From assembly GCA_947455025.1 (NCBI GenBank), contig CANGLU010000025.1, forward strand, positions 1 to 36,355: DNA of 36,355 nucleotides, given 5' to 3'. Of the stretch, positions 1 through 6,761 are shown piece after piece; the first letter of the stretch is position 1, and each line of letters begins with the position of its first letter. The notes below the pieces were generated by a model, which had not been told where the DNA came from, did not search any database, and worked only from the letters and a program-made list of their open reading frames with translations. Origin of the DNA: Hyphomicrobiales bacterium (lineage in GTDB: Bacteria; Pseudomonadota; Alphaproteobacteria; Rhizobiales; Beijerinckiaceae). The position numbers and the translations under genes are program-made.

Positions 1-47
1 AGTCCTGGCAAGAGATCCTTGCCGACGTTAACATCATATCCAGCCAT
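1..47 (-). CDS. Transposase, N-terminal fragment (IS256-like), partial at window edge
   Basis: Reading leftward from an ATG at 45-47, the first residues are MAGYDVNVGKDLLPG, and the frame is open to the window edge. A strong Shine-Dalgarno (AAGGAG) sits about 8 bases upstream, which supports this start. The segment resembles the beginning of IS256-family DDE transposases, whose catalytic domain would lie outside the window. Fifteen residues are too few for a firm family call, and an unrelated protein with a similar start cannot be excluded. Confidence 0.45.
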   Translation of the reverse strand, partial: MAGYDVNVGKDLLPG

Positions 48-140
48 CGCTTCGCTCCTTCGGTGAAAAACGTCTCAGAACCGTCTTTTACCGAGCCGAA
101 GTGGTGGCTGCCCACCTCAGAATTTACAGCACTTTACGGA
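1..140 (-). mobile_element. Left-edge fragment of an IS256-family-like insertion sequence
   Basis: Only the upstream end of the element and the first codons of its transposase are inside the window. The leader contains a compact inverted repeat around 102-119 (GTGG/CCAC around a short loop). The outer boundary is placed roughly where the sequence becomes AT-rich after 135. The terminal inverted repeat and target duplication cannot be verified because the rest of the element lies outside the window. The family call rests on resemblance of the 15 visible residues to IS256-type transposases that start with a DVxVxKDLLPGL-like segment. Confidence 0.45.
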
Positions 141-276
141 CGCAACCTTTTTTATTTTTGATCGCGCAAAAAATTTGTTTAAGGTCAATGTTGCCTATTA
201 ACAAATCGGTAAACAGGGAGCAGTACTGTGGGAACGTCTGCGGACGTTGTTGAAAGTAAATGCCTTGAGTACTGCC

Positions 277-426
277 ATGTATACGGTCGTCGAGAAGCGT
301 CGCCAAAAGAGCGGCAAGACCTATTACGTTGTTTATCTCGGAACACGGGTCGTCATTATGACCTATCATCGCGATACGGCGATGGAATATCTCGAATTAA
401 ACAAGACGATGACATCGGTTGCTTAA
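277..426 (+). CDS. Small basic protein of unknown function (49 aa)
   Basis: An ATG at 277 opens a 49-residue frame, MYTVVEKRRQKSGKTYYVVY... ending ...NKTMTSVA. It is basic at the N terminus (KRRQKSGK), followed by a beta-strand-like YYVVYLGTRVVIMTY stretch and a short helix-like tail. The codons look coding (GTC, GAG, AAG, CGC), and the frame is more protein-like than the overlapping 85-residue frame. I recognise no family. No clear ribosome binding site precedes the ATG; in-frame TTG codons at 250 and 265 are alternative starts. A GC-rich hairpin follows just after the stop (433-453), consistent with a gene end. It could also be a remnant of a longer gene disrupted near the IS end on its left. 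Confidence 0.45.
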   Translation: MYTVVEKRRQKSGKTYYVVYLGTRVVIMTYHRDTAMEYLELNKTMTSVA

Positions 427-432
427 GGCACC

Positions 433-453
433 GGCCAAGCCGAATGGCTGGCC
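433..453 (+). terminator. Possible terminator hairpin after the 49-aa gene
   Basis: GGCCAAGCC pairs with GGCTGGCC around a GAAT loop, with one bulged A. It lies 7 bases after the stop of the small gene. The downstream T content is weak (TTGATT), so termination is only suggested. Confidence 0.35.
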
Positions 454-540
454 TTGATTGCCGTCTGCCCTACAATATGCAGTAATAGAACCGTCAGATT
501 CGATCATCCCAAGCCCATTTTAGATAAGGAATGACCCATT

Positions 541-834
541 ATGGCTAAAGGCTATATGATTTCATGCTACCGCTCGATTTCGAACCCTGAAAAGCTGGCG
601 GATTATGCCAAGATTGCCGGCCCTGCGATTTTGGCGGCGGGCGGAAAATTCTTGGCGCGCGGCCCGGCCTCAAAGGCCATGGAAGATGGCATCATGGACC
701 GTACCGTCATCATCGAGTTTGAAACATTGGAAGCCGCGATGGCGCTCTATGACAGCCCGATGTACCAAGAAGCCGTTAAGGCGCTTGGCAAGGGTTCAGT
801 CGTTCGCGATATGCGGATTGTTGAAGGCGTCTAA
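541..834 (+). CDS. DUF1330 family protein (97 aa)
   Basis: The 97 residues match the small ferredoxin-like alpha/beta DUF1330 fold: MAKGYMISCYRSISNPEKLADYAK opening, a central AAGGKFLARG strand-turn, a MDRTVIIEFETLEAAMALYDSPMYQEA block and a VVRDMRIVEG end. The IEFETLEAAMALYDSPMYQEA segment is the most diagnostic part. The family is widespread in proteobacteria and has no settled biochemical role. The start is supported by AAGGA about 10 bases upstream. The gene is monocistronic and convergent with the motB pair; a terminator hairpin follows at 849-878. Confidence 0.85.
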   Translation: MAKGYMISCYRSISNPEKLADYAKIAGPAILAAGGKFLARGPASKAMEDGIMDRTVIIEFETLEAAMALYDSPMYQEAVKALGKGSVVRDMRIVEGV

Positions 835-848
835 CACCGCGCTCGTCC

Positions 849-878
849 GGCCAGCGGTTAAACCGCGTGGCCTTTATT
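849..878 (+). terminator. Rho-independent terminator of the DUF1330 gene, overlapping the motB stop
   Basis: GGCCAGCGG (849-857) pairs with CCGCGTGGCC (863-872, one bulged base) around a TTAAA loop and is followed by TTTATT. The TTA at 874-876 in the T-rich tail is the complement of the stop codon of the convergent second motB gene, so the two transcription units are packed against each other. Confidence 0.65.
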
Positions 879-1986
879 GAGCCAGAACCGTGATGCTGAT
901 CCGCCGGTTGCGCGGATCAAGCGGGTTTTCCGCGTTAAACGCTTCACGGTCGGCAACCCCCTCGATCTTCATGAACCGCTTCTCGTCAATTCCTTCAGCA
1001 TTGAGGAAACGACGCGTGGAATCGGCGCGTTGGGCCGAAAGGCGCCAATTGTTCATCTTGTCGGCCTGGCTATAGGCAAATCCGTCCGTATGTCCGCGAA
1101 TGGCAACCTTATTCGGGATATCCTTGATGGACTTTGCGACATCGGCCATCACTTCCTGCGCCTTTGGCAGGAAATTGGTGGTGCCGATGGCGAACATGGC
1201 AAAATCCGATTGATCGATAATTTCAATCCGCAGACCTTCTTTATCGCGGACGAATTTCATCTGCCCGGCGATTTTCTTTAAATCCGGATTTTGATCCAGC
1301 GTCGCCTTGATCTCTTTTTCAATTTTCTCAAACGATTTCTGATCCGCTGCTGCGGCGGCCGCTTTTTTCTGCTCTTCGGTCATCTCGCCGGGCGTTGCTT
1401 TGGGCTGATCACCAGAGGCCTGACCTGCATCGGCCTTGCCTTGGCCCTCGGCCTCGCCGGTCTTCGATGTGCCCGATTTGCCTTCAGGATCCTTCGTCTT
1501 GGCTCCGGTGCCCGATTGGGACGAGTCGCCGCCGGCCTTTTTGCCGTCGCTTGAACCCGATTTGCCGACGCCTTCATCGTTCTGCTCGGTCTGCGATTGG
1601 ACGCCCTCGGGGGCCTTGTTGCGATCCGTGGATTCGGTGGAAGCCACCGGAACCACCGGCTGCATCATATTGTTGGACACAGCGGGATCGGGAAAGCCAT
1701 CGGTTTCGCCAATGGTTTTACCGGCCATCAAGCCGGCCGTGCCGGCAACATTGCTGAGAGTAAGCAGACTGGTCTTGGCTCTAAAATATTCACCAAGCCC
1801 TTTGCGCTGGTCCTTATTGGTTGCACCCAACAGCCACATCAACAAAAAGAACGCCATCATGGCGGTCATCATGTCAGCGAGCGCGATCTTCCACGCACCA
1901 CCATGGCCGCCGCCATGACCACCGGCGACTTTCTTGAAGATGATCTCGGGTTTTGGTTCGGCCCCGTCTTTTGGCTTTTCGCTCAT
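874..1986 (-). CDS. motB: Flagellar motor stator protein MotB, second copy (370 aa)
   Basis: MotB anchors the stator to peptidoglycan and supplies the proton-binding aspartate. Residues 22-31 are a Gly/His linker (GGHGGGHGG), followed by AWKIALADMMTAMMAFFLLMWLLG, the single membrane helix, with the expected aspartate at position 38. Residues about 110-215 are a low-complexity linker rich in Gly, Lys, Glu and Ser, ending in an alanine run. The OmpA-like peptidoglycan-binding domain occupies roughly 220-370, with GHTDGFAY at 298 and RNRRISI near the end. The start ATG overlaps the stop of the preceding motB by four bases (ATGA), so translation is probably coupled. This is a full-length paralogue, not a fragment. 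Confidence 0.9.
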   Translation of the reverse strand: MSEKPKDGAEPKPEIIFKKVAGGHGGGHGGAWKIALADMMTAMMAFFLLMWLLGATNKDQRKGLGEYFRAKTSLLTLSNVAGTAGLMAGKTIGETDGFPDPAVSNNMMQPVVPVASTESTDRNKAPEGVQSQTEQNDEGVGKSGSSDGKKAGGDSSQSGTGAKTKDPEGKSGTSKTGEAEGQGKADAGQASGDQPKATPGEMTEEQKKAAAAAADQKSFEKIEKEIKATLDQNPDLKKIAGQMKFVRDKEGLRIEIIDQSDFAMFAIGTTNFLPKAQEVMADVAKSIKDIPNKVAIRGHTDGFAYSQADKMNNWRLSAQRADSTRRFLNAEGIDEKRFMKIEGVADREAFNAENPLDPRNRRISITVLAQ

Positions 1987-3119
1987 TGCGGCGCCTTTAA
2001 AGTAGGGGCCGATTTGTCGCCGTCGCGGTATAATAATGTCATGCTGATGCGACGGTTACGAACATCAAGCGGATCGGCGCCATTATAGGGTTCGGTATCG
2101 GCGACCCCTTCGACGCGCGCCATTTGGCTTTCAGGCACGCCCGCACGGATGAGCACTTGGCGGGTGCTTTCGGCGCGCTCGGCGGACAAAATCCAATTGT
2201 TGCTCTCGCTGTCGAGCGCATAGGCCAAACTATCGGTATGGCCGCGGATAACGACTTGGTTCGGTAATTCCGATATCGCCGTTGCCAATTGGCTGATGAG
2301 CGCCGAAGCCCGCGGTAATACGCGTGTGGTGCCTACCGAAAACATCGAAAAATCGGCCTTATCGACGATTTCGATCCGGAGGCCGTCCTTAACCTTCACA
2401 AATTGTACCTGATCGGCAATTTTCGAAAGGCTCGCGTCTTTCGACAGCGTTTCGGTTACCTTTTTTTGCAGTTCCTCAAAATTCTTCTGGTCGGCTGCGG
2501 CTGCGGCTTGCTTTTGGGCCTCTTCGGTCTGGCCGTTACCGCCCGCACTTTTCGGATCAGCCTTATCGCCGTTTTTGGCCTGACCTTCTTGGGTCGTGCT
2601 GGTGGAGGCTTGCGAACCTTCCCCTACATCATCAACCTGACCGCCCTCGGCAGGGCCTTTGGCTTCGCCCGCACGCCCCTCGCCTTCTTTATTCTTTCCG
2701 TCCGGCGACAACTGCCCAGACGGGCCCTCATCGCGATCATTTCCACCCGTTTCGGTGGTAGGCGGCATGACGTTGGCAATGCTCGTTTGGGCGACGGAAT
2801 CCGGCATGCCCTCGGGGCTGATCATGGAACGGCCACCAAAAACGCCGTTCGATCCGGCGTTGCTGCCCATTTTGAGCAGCGGCGTCGATTTGAAATAATC
2901 GGCAATCGCTTTGCGGGCTTCGGAATTGGTGGAACCCAATAGCCACATCAAAAGAAAGAACGCCATCATCGCGGTCATCATATCGGCGAGCGCAATCTTC
3001 CACGCACCACCATGGCCACCGCCATGTCCGCCAACATGCTTTTTGATGATAATCGGAAGGGGCTTTTCTTCGGCCTCAACCGCCGCTTCTGGCTCCTTCT
3101 CCTTTTTCGGAGCGGCCAT
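1983..3119 (-). CDS. motB: Flagellar motor stator protein MotB, first copy (378 aa)
   Basis: Same architecture as the downstream copy. A charged cytoplasmic N terminus leads to GGHGGGHGGAWKIALADMMT, with the proton-pathway aspartate at position 46, one transmembrane helix, and a long acidic/Gly-rich linker (about 90-200). The C-terminal OmpA-like domain has GHTDSLAY at 293 and VRNRRISMTLL near the end, and extends 15 residues further than its neighbour. It starts 3 bases after the motA stop, so motA, motB and motB form one translationally tight operon. The two MotB proteins are nearly identical through the membrane helix but differ in the linker and periplasmic domain. They could form homo- or heterodimers around MotA. 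Confidence 0.92.
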   Translation of the reverse strand: MAAPKKEKEPEAAVEAEEKPLPIIIKKHVGGHGGGHGGAWKIALADMMTAMMAFFLLMWLLGSTNSEARKAIADYFKSTPLLKMGSNAGSNGVFGGRSMISPEGMPDSVAQTSIANVMPPTTETGGNDRDEGPSGQLSPDGKNKEGEGRAGEAKGPAEGGQVDDVGEGSQASTSTTQEGQAKNGDKADPKSAGGNGQTEEAQKQAAAAADQKNFEELQKKVTETLSKDASLSKIADQVQFVKVKDGLRIEIVDKADFSMFSVGTTRVLPRASALISQLATAISELPNQVVIRGHTDSLAYALDSESNNWILSAERAESTRQVLIRAGVPESQMARVEGVADTEPYNGADPLDVRNRRISMTLLYRDGDKSAPTLKAPQ

Positions 3120-3122
3120 ACG

Positions 3123-3986
3123 TTATTTGCCTCTTAGTCCGTCGAAGACTTCACCGAAGTCGGGCTGATTGTGGTGATTGATGCCCGAACGAGCGGCTTC
3201 GATGACCAGTGGCTGTGGATGGCCATGCAAAGTGGCGACGATCAACTGCTTCACGACGATGTAGATTTCGCCATCTTCGTCGATAATCTGCTTAAGACGA
3301 CCGCCCATCGGCTCGATCACGCCATAGGCCAACAACACGCCCATGAAGGTTCCGACGAGCGCGCTACCAATAAGGGCACCCAGAACAGCCGGCGGCTGAT
3401 CGATCGAGCCCATGGTTTTAACAACGCCCAAAACGCACGCAACGATACCGAGTGCCGGACACGCGCCTGCAGTTGCCGCAAGCGCTTCAACGGGTTTCAA
3501 GGCTGCGTGGTGATGGGCCTTGATGCCATTATCGAGCACTTCTTCAACCGCGTAAGGGTTCAGCGTACCCGACGAAATAACCATCAGACGAATGGTATCG
3601 GTGATCATATGGATCAAGGCATGATCCTTGAGAAGCTTCGGATATTCGCCGAAAATAGCGCTGCCTTCCGGGCTTTCAACGTGGGATTCGAGCGCCACCG
3701 GACCATCAACGCGGAGGATCTTCAGAAGCTTCGAGACGAGAAAAATCGTGTCGAGATAATCTTGTTTCTTGTAAGTCGGCCCGGCAAACACTTTTCCAAG
3801 CCCTGCGCCAACGCCCTTAATGACGTCCAAGCCGTTACCGACGAACATAGCGCCGATAGCCGCGCCACCGATAGCCGCCAATTCGTGCGGTGCCGCCTCA
3901 ATGATAGGCTCAAGATTACCGCCACTGGCAACGAACACGCCGAACACGGCACCCATCACAATGACAAGACCAACAATGCTGAACAT
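3123..3986 (-). CDS. motA: Flagellar motor stator protein MotA (287 aa)
   Basis: MotA is the multi-pass stator subunit that forms the proton channel with MotB and contacts the rotor. The sequence starts MFSIVGLVIVMGAVFGVFVASGG, a first membrane helix. It continues with AAIGGAAIGAMFVGN, a cytoplasmic domain with charged stretches (YKKQDYLDTIFLVSKLL), then two C-terminal helices: PALGIVACVLGVVKTMGSID, which contains the conserved proline preceding the third helix, and IGSALVGTFMGVLLAYGVIEP. Length is normal for alphaproteobacterial MotA. It is the first gene of the tight stator operon; the 273-base gap upstream suggests its own promoter, though none is obvious. Confidence 0.95.
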   Translation of the reverse strand: MFSIVGLVIVMGAVFGVFVASGGNLEPIIEAAPHELAAIGGAAIGAMFVGNGLDVIKGVGAGLGKVFAGPTYKKQDYLDTIFLVSKLLKILRVDGPVALESHVESPEGSAIFGEYPKLLKDHALIHMITDTIRLMVISSGTLNPYAVEEVLDNGIKAHHHAALKPVEALAATAGACPALGIVACVLGVVKTMGSIDQPPAVLGALIGSALVGTFMGVLLAYGVIEPMGGRLKQIIDEDGEIYIVVKQLIVATLHGHPQPLVIEAARSGINHHNQPDFGEVFDGLRGK

Positions 3987-4259
3987 ACCACGCCTCGTTT
4001 GATCAGTTTTGGTGCCAATGTCTCATCAGGCGACCGAACTGAATCACTTTCCAAAAAACTGTACTACCAACAATACCACAATTGATCGATTTCACCTTAA
4101 AATTGTACGGACAAATCCCTATTTCAAGGATCCGCGCGTCCTTGCCGATCTGGGACGGGCCCGGCTCAACTGCGGCTACTCCTACAATTTTCATGCCAGA
4201 GGATCGGGGAGCGGGCCAGTTTGACCCTAATAACGCCCAATTTTGTATAAATTTAGCCG

Positions 4260-4745
4260 TTATGGGTTAACGGGCGGACGGATAACGTCAAAAATAGGAG
4301 CAAATTCGACTTCTTCGGCAATCGTCCAAATATCGGGCTTTAAGGGCGAGACTTCCGACCGCATGCCATACGCATAGGCCACAAAAGACTTCGAAGCCTT
4401 ATACACCCGCGCCTTATCGAGCGCTTGGCCCTTCAAAATACTGCGGAACATCGGCTTCTTGTTCCGCTTCATGCCGATCTTTTCGTAATTGCAGACGAAA
4501 TAGAGGTAGGATTCGAGCAAGAGGTCGATGTCGGAAATTTCAACCGAATTGATAAAAGTGAGGATTTTCTCGAGCAGTGCCAAAATGTCGGCCGCCAGAT
4601 CATCCGTGTCATATTGTTCGGCCATCAAGGCGGCAAAAAACTGAGCCACTTCCTCGGGCGCTACATCGACGGCGAGGAACTTCTTAATCGCCTCAATTGA
4701 AACGATTTCGAAAACACATTGTGGAGGCGTATTGTTCGCTGCCAT
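4260..4745 (-). CDS. Protein of unknown function upstream of motA (161 aa)
   Basis: I recognise no family. The protein is soluble and mostly helical. It has an acidic first half (VAPEEVAQFFAALMAEQYDTDDLAADILALLEKIL) and a central ISDIDLLLESYLYFVCNYEKIGMKRNKK segment that switches to basic. The end is ...EEVEFAPIFDVIRPPVNP. There is no signal peptide or membrane segment. It lies 27 bases downstream of the Sel1-like gene and in the same direction as motA, so the two small genes probably share a transcript. Position next to the stator genes hints at, but does not prove, a role in motility. Confidence 0.7.
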   Translation of the reverse strand: MAANNTPPQCVFEIVSIEAIKKFLAVDVAPEEVAQFFAALMAEQYDTDDLAADILALLEKILTFINSVEISDIDLLLESYLYFVCNYEKIGMKRNKKPMFRSILKGQALDKARVYKASKSFVAYAYGMRSEVSPLKPDIWTIAEEVEFAPIFDVIRPPVNP

Positions 4746-4772
4746 CGCTTTACCCTGTACAACACACCTAAG

Positions 4773-5405
4773 TTACTGCGCTTGTTCTTTACGAAACTTC
4801 TCTAACCAGGCTGCAACGCGATCTTGAACCTTGGCAGCGTCTGTTACCGCAATTTTTTTGCTCAAGAGATCTCGTTGCTTATGCAAAACATCTTGACCGA
4901 CGGCGACGGACAACGACCCCCAATAATATTGTTCTATGATATTTTCAAATCCAAAATCGCTTGAGTAGCTGCGGGATAGTGCCACAAGGTCCAGATTATT
5001 CCCGGTCTCGGCCGTCTTTTGTAGCCTTTGACGGGCCCAGTCGAGCGTTTTGGGCCAATTCGGCGTATCGACCGACGGTAGCATTAATTTACGAGCAGCA
5101 ATCGCCTTTTCATGGCCGGACAGCGCGGCCACCGTGACCCAATGCAGTGCTTCGAGATAATTTTGGCCGACGCCGACACCGTGCCAATAAAAAAGCGCCA
5201 AGCGGAATTCGCCTTCGGTATTACCAGATTCGGCCAAGGCTTTGGTTAAAGTGACAGCCTCGTTGAAATGATTTTCGCGAATAAGGTCGTCAATTTTCTG
5301 AAGCTGCTCGGCTGCAGGCGGCGGGGCGTCGGATGCAACACTCGTGAAGGTCGTCAGGCCATAAAGAACAATCGAGAAACATAAAAAGACACTCAATCGC
5401 TTCAT
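4773..5405 (-). CDS. Secreted Sel1-like repeat protein (210 aa)
   Basis: The chosen start (ATG at 5403-5405) gives a classic signal peptide, MKRLSVFLCFSIVLYGLTTFTSVAS, with likely cleavage before DAPPP; an upstream in-frame start would bury it. GGAAG lies upstream of this ATG. Residues about 60-106 (ESGNTEGEFRLALFYWHGVGVGQNYLEALHWVTVAALSGHEKAIAARK) form one and a half Sel1/TPR-like helical repeats, with the LFYWHGVGVGQNYLEALHW core typical of Sel1. The rest is helical and ends in a charged coiled-coil-like tail. Such proteins are usually periplasmic scaffolds. An insertion sequence lies 84 bases upstream of the start and may have separated the gene from its original promoter. Confidence 0.75.
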   Translation of the reverse strand: MKRLSVFLCFSIVLYGLTTFTSVASDAPPPAAEQLQKIDDLIRENHFNEAVTLTKALAESGNTEGEFRLALFYWHGVGVGQNYLEALHWVTVAALSGHEKAIAARKLMLPSVDTPNWPKTLDWARQRLQKTAETGNNLDLVALSRSYSSDFGFENIIEQYYWGSLSVAVGQDVLHKQRDLLSKKIAVTDAAKVQDRVAAWLEKFRKEQAQ

Positions 5406-5481
5406 TACACCGTACTTCCAAGCTAACACTTTTGCGCACCAACCCTACAGGCGCCCCTTCATATAACGGATTGTTCAAGAA

Positions 5482-5489
5482 ATACTTTA
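5482..5489. repeat. 8-bp target site duplication, left copy
   Basis: ATACTTTA directly abuts the left inverted repeat and is repeated exactly at 6200-6207, on the other side of the element. Eight bases is the expected duplication length for IS1595-family elements. Confidence 0.93.
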
Positions 5490-5504
5490 GGGGCTGTCGT
5501 AGAT
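5490..5504 (+). repeat. IS1016-type terminal inverted repeat, left
   Basis: GGGGCTGTCGTAGAT, a perfect match to the complement of 6185-6199. The sequence diverges inside this point. The transposase stop codon lies about 5 bases inside. Confidence 0.93.
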
Positions 5505-5508
5505 TGGA

Positions 5509-6159
5509 TTATAATTGAGCCCATTTCCGCAGAATTTTGATCTGTTCAGATGGCGAGCCGTGATTGAACCTAAACTCGCATTCCTTCAGGAACAAGAAGA
5601 AATTTTTTCTGGGAATACCGTTATATTTTCGCAGCACGCGCTTGGCCTGGTTCCAAAAGTTCTCAATGCCGTTGATGTGGTTTTTCTTGTCGGCGAAGAG
5701 CTTTGAGTGGTTGATCCGGTAGTGCTTGAATTCGGAGACGTCGAGAACATTGTAGCTTCGAAAAGTATCGGTATAAACGATGCTGTCTGGCTTGATTTTC
5801 CTACGAATAATGGGCATCAGCGTATTAGATTTGGCATCCGGAATAGGCAAAACAAAGACTTTGCCGCTACGCTTCAGAAGGCCAAAAACAGGCACTTTGC
5901 CAGCAGCGTCTCTTCCTCGCTTGCCCTTTCGGATGTCGCCAAAATAACTCTCATCGGCCTCAATTTCACCGCCGAGCAACTCCTCATCGGCGGCAGCTTG
6001 TTCGGCAATCAGTTCGCGCAACTTGCGATAAAAGAGCGCGGTGGTATTGGCTTGCAAACTCAGCACATCAGCCGCACTTCTGGCTGTAACTTCTAAAACA
6101 AAAAATTCCAGCAGTCGTAGCTGGTCTTTCTTGCCTAATTTACAACGTCTTAGTCCCAT
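5509..6159 (-). CDS. IS1595-family (IS1016/ISXO2-like) transposase, intact (216 aa)
   Basis: A DDE-type transposase of the ISXO2-like domain. The N-terminal helical region is LRRCKLGKKDQLRLLEFFVLEVTARSAADVL. The catalytic core carries EADESYFG (Asp69), VYTDTFRSYN (Asp131) and HINGIENFWNQAKR (His161, Asn163, Glu166), followed by a basic C terminus. Length is usual for IS1016-type enzymes, and no frameshift or stop is present, so the enzyme is probably active. The ATG at 6159 is preceded by a weak GGATGG ribosome binding site. Confidence 0.95.
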   Translation of the reverse strand: MGLRRCKLGKKDQLRLLEFFVLEVTARSAADVLSLQANTTALFYRKLRELIAEQAAADEELLGGEIEADESYFGDIRKGKRGRDAAGKVPVFGLLKRSGKVFVLPIPDAKSNTLMPIIRRKIKPDSIVYTDTFRSYNVLDVSEFKHYRINHSKLFADKKNHINGIENFWNQAKRVLRKYNGIPRKNFFLFLKECEFRFNHGSPSEQIKILRKWAQL

Positions 6160-6184
6160 ATTGCCATCCTAGATAACTTTCGTT

Positions 6185-6199
6185 ATCTACGACAGCCCC
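6185..6199 (-). repeat. IS1016-type terminal inverted repeat, right
   Basis: Complement of GGGGCTGTCGTAGAT. It lies at the transposase-start side and overlaps one arm of the AGATAAC/GTTATCT hairpin at 6171-6188. Confidence 0.93.
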
Positions 6200-6207
6200 A
6201 TACTTTA
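6200..6207. repeat. 8-bp target site duplication, right copy
   Basis: ATACTTTA directly abuts the right inverted repeat and matches 5482-5489 exactly. Removing 5490-6207 restores the presumed pre-insertion intergenic sequence. Confidence 0.93.
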
Positions 6208-6372
6208 TATTTTGGACCTTCCCGTCAAAAGGTCTATCCGGCAATCGGAAACTACCTTTGGCCGTATGAATCAAAAATAAGCGATGCTCGGGGCGTAATT
6301 CCGATGGAGTTGGCCAGACAGCAGGTCTATGATGGCCTATCGGATGGCTCATTCATACTATGGATTGGGACG

Positions 6373-6741
6373 ATGATGCTGAAAACGCCGTTGGTTTTTG
6401 TGATGGTTCTTCTCGCCTTTCCTTGGGCGGGCGCGCGGGCGGAAGACCGCCGGAGCGTTGAGAAGCTGATCCAAGGTTGCCGATACGAAGCGCTTCGTCC
6501 CGCACCAGTACAAGACAGCGAATGGAGCGAGGCCTTCGAATGCCGCGATGCGATCGCGGAATCGGTCAAAGTCGGGCCGATCCAACCCAAAATGTTGTCT
6601 TCCTGTGTGCCTGAAAGCGTTTCACCGCATATCGTTGCAAAAGCGGTCGTCGATTTCCTTGAACAACGTCCCGAACGCTTCCACGAGCGGTTCGATATCC
6701 GCTCGGCCGCGGCGCTTCATAGCGCTTGGCCATGCCCTTAA
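6373..6741 (+). CDS. Secreted Rap1a/Tai-like protein (122 aa)
   Basis: Starting at the ATG at 6373 gives a signal peptide, MMLKTPLVFVMVLLAFPWAGARA, before EDRRS; an upstream in-frame ATG would bury it. The mature part has four cysteines in the Rap1a/Tai arrangement: LIQGCRYEA, FECRDAIAESV, SSCVPESVSPHIVAKAVVDFLEQRPERFHE and a terminal WPCP. The CVPE...FLEQRPERxHE...A...PCP pattern is the strongest evidence. Family members include periplasmic immunity proteins against type VI effectors, but many are orphans of unknown role. No effector gene is adjacent. The gene ends 20 bases before glpK, so they may be cotranscribed. Confidence 0.7.
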   Translation: MMLKTPLVFVMVLLAFPWAGARAEDRRSVEKLIQGCRYEALRPAPVQDSEWSEAFECRDAIAESVKVGPIQPKMLSSCVPESVSPHIVAKAVVDFLEQRPERFHERFDIRSAAALHSAWPCP

Positions 6742-6761
6742 GAAACGATTGAACCGCCCAT

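Larger units (their letters stand above)
5490..6199 (-). mobile_element. Complete IS1595-family (IS1016-type) insertion sequence, 710 bp
   Basis: The element has perfect 15-bp terminal inverted repeats (GGGGCTGTCGTAGAT at 5490-5504 and its complement at 6185-6199). It is flanked by a perfect 8-bp target duplication, ATACTTTA, at 5482-5489 and 6200-6207. It contains one intact transposase gene. Length, GGGGCTGTC ends, 8-bp duplication and transposase type all agree with the IS1016 group. The transposase-proximal end also carries a subterminal hairpin, AGATAAC/GTTATCT (6171-6188), absent at the other end. Intact ends and duplication suggest recent insertion. Confidence 0.95.

Noticed and set aside
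228-485. 85-aa open frame on the plus strand from a GTG
   Set aside because: It overlaps the better 49-aa frame (277-426), runs through the hairpin at 433-453 and looks like a frame shadow.
4003-4194. 63-aa open frame on the minus strand just upstream of motA
   Set aside because: It has no ribosome binding site and non-coding-like composition; it more likely covers the motA leader and promoter.
5406-6372. A gene disrupted by the IS1016-type element
   Set aside because: Joining the flanks without the element gives only a short frame (about 39 residues from a TTG) with no recognisable family; the insertion looks intergenic.
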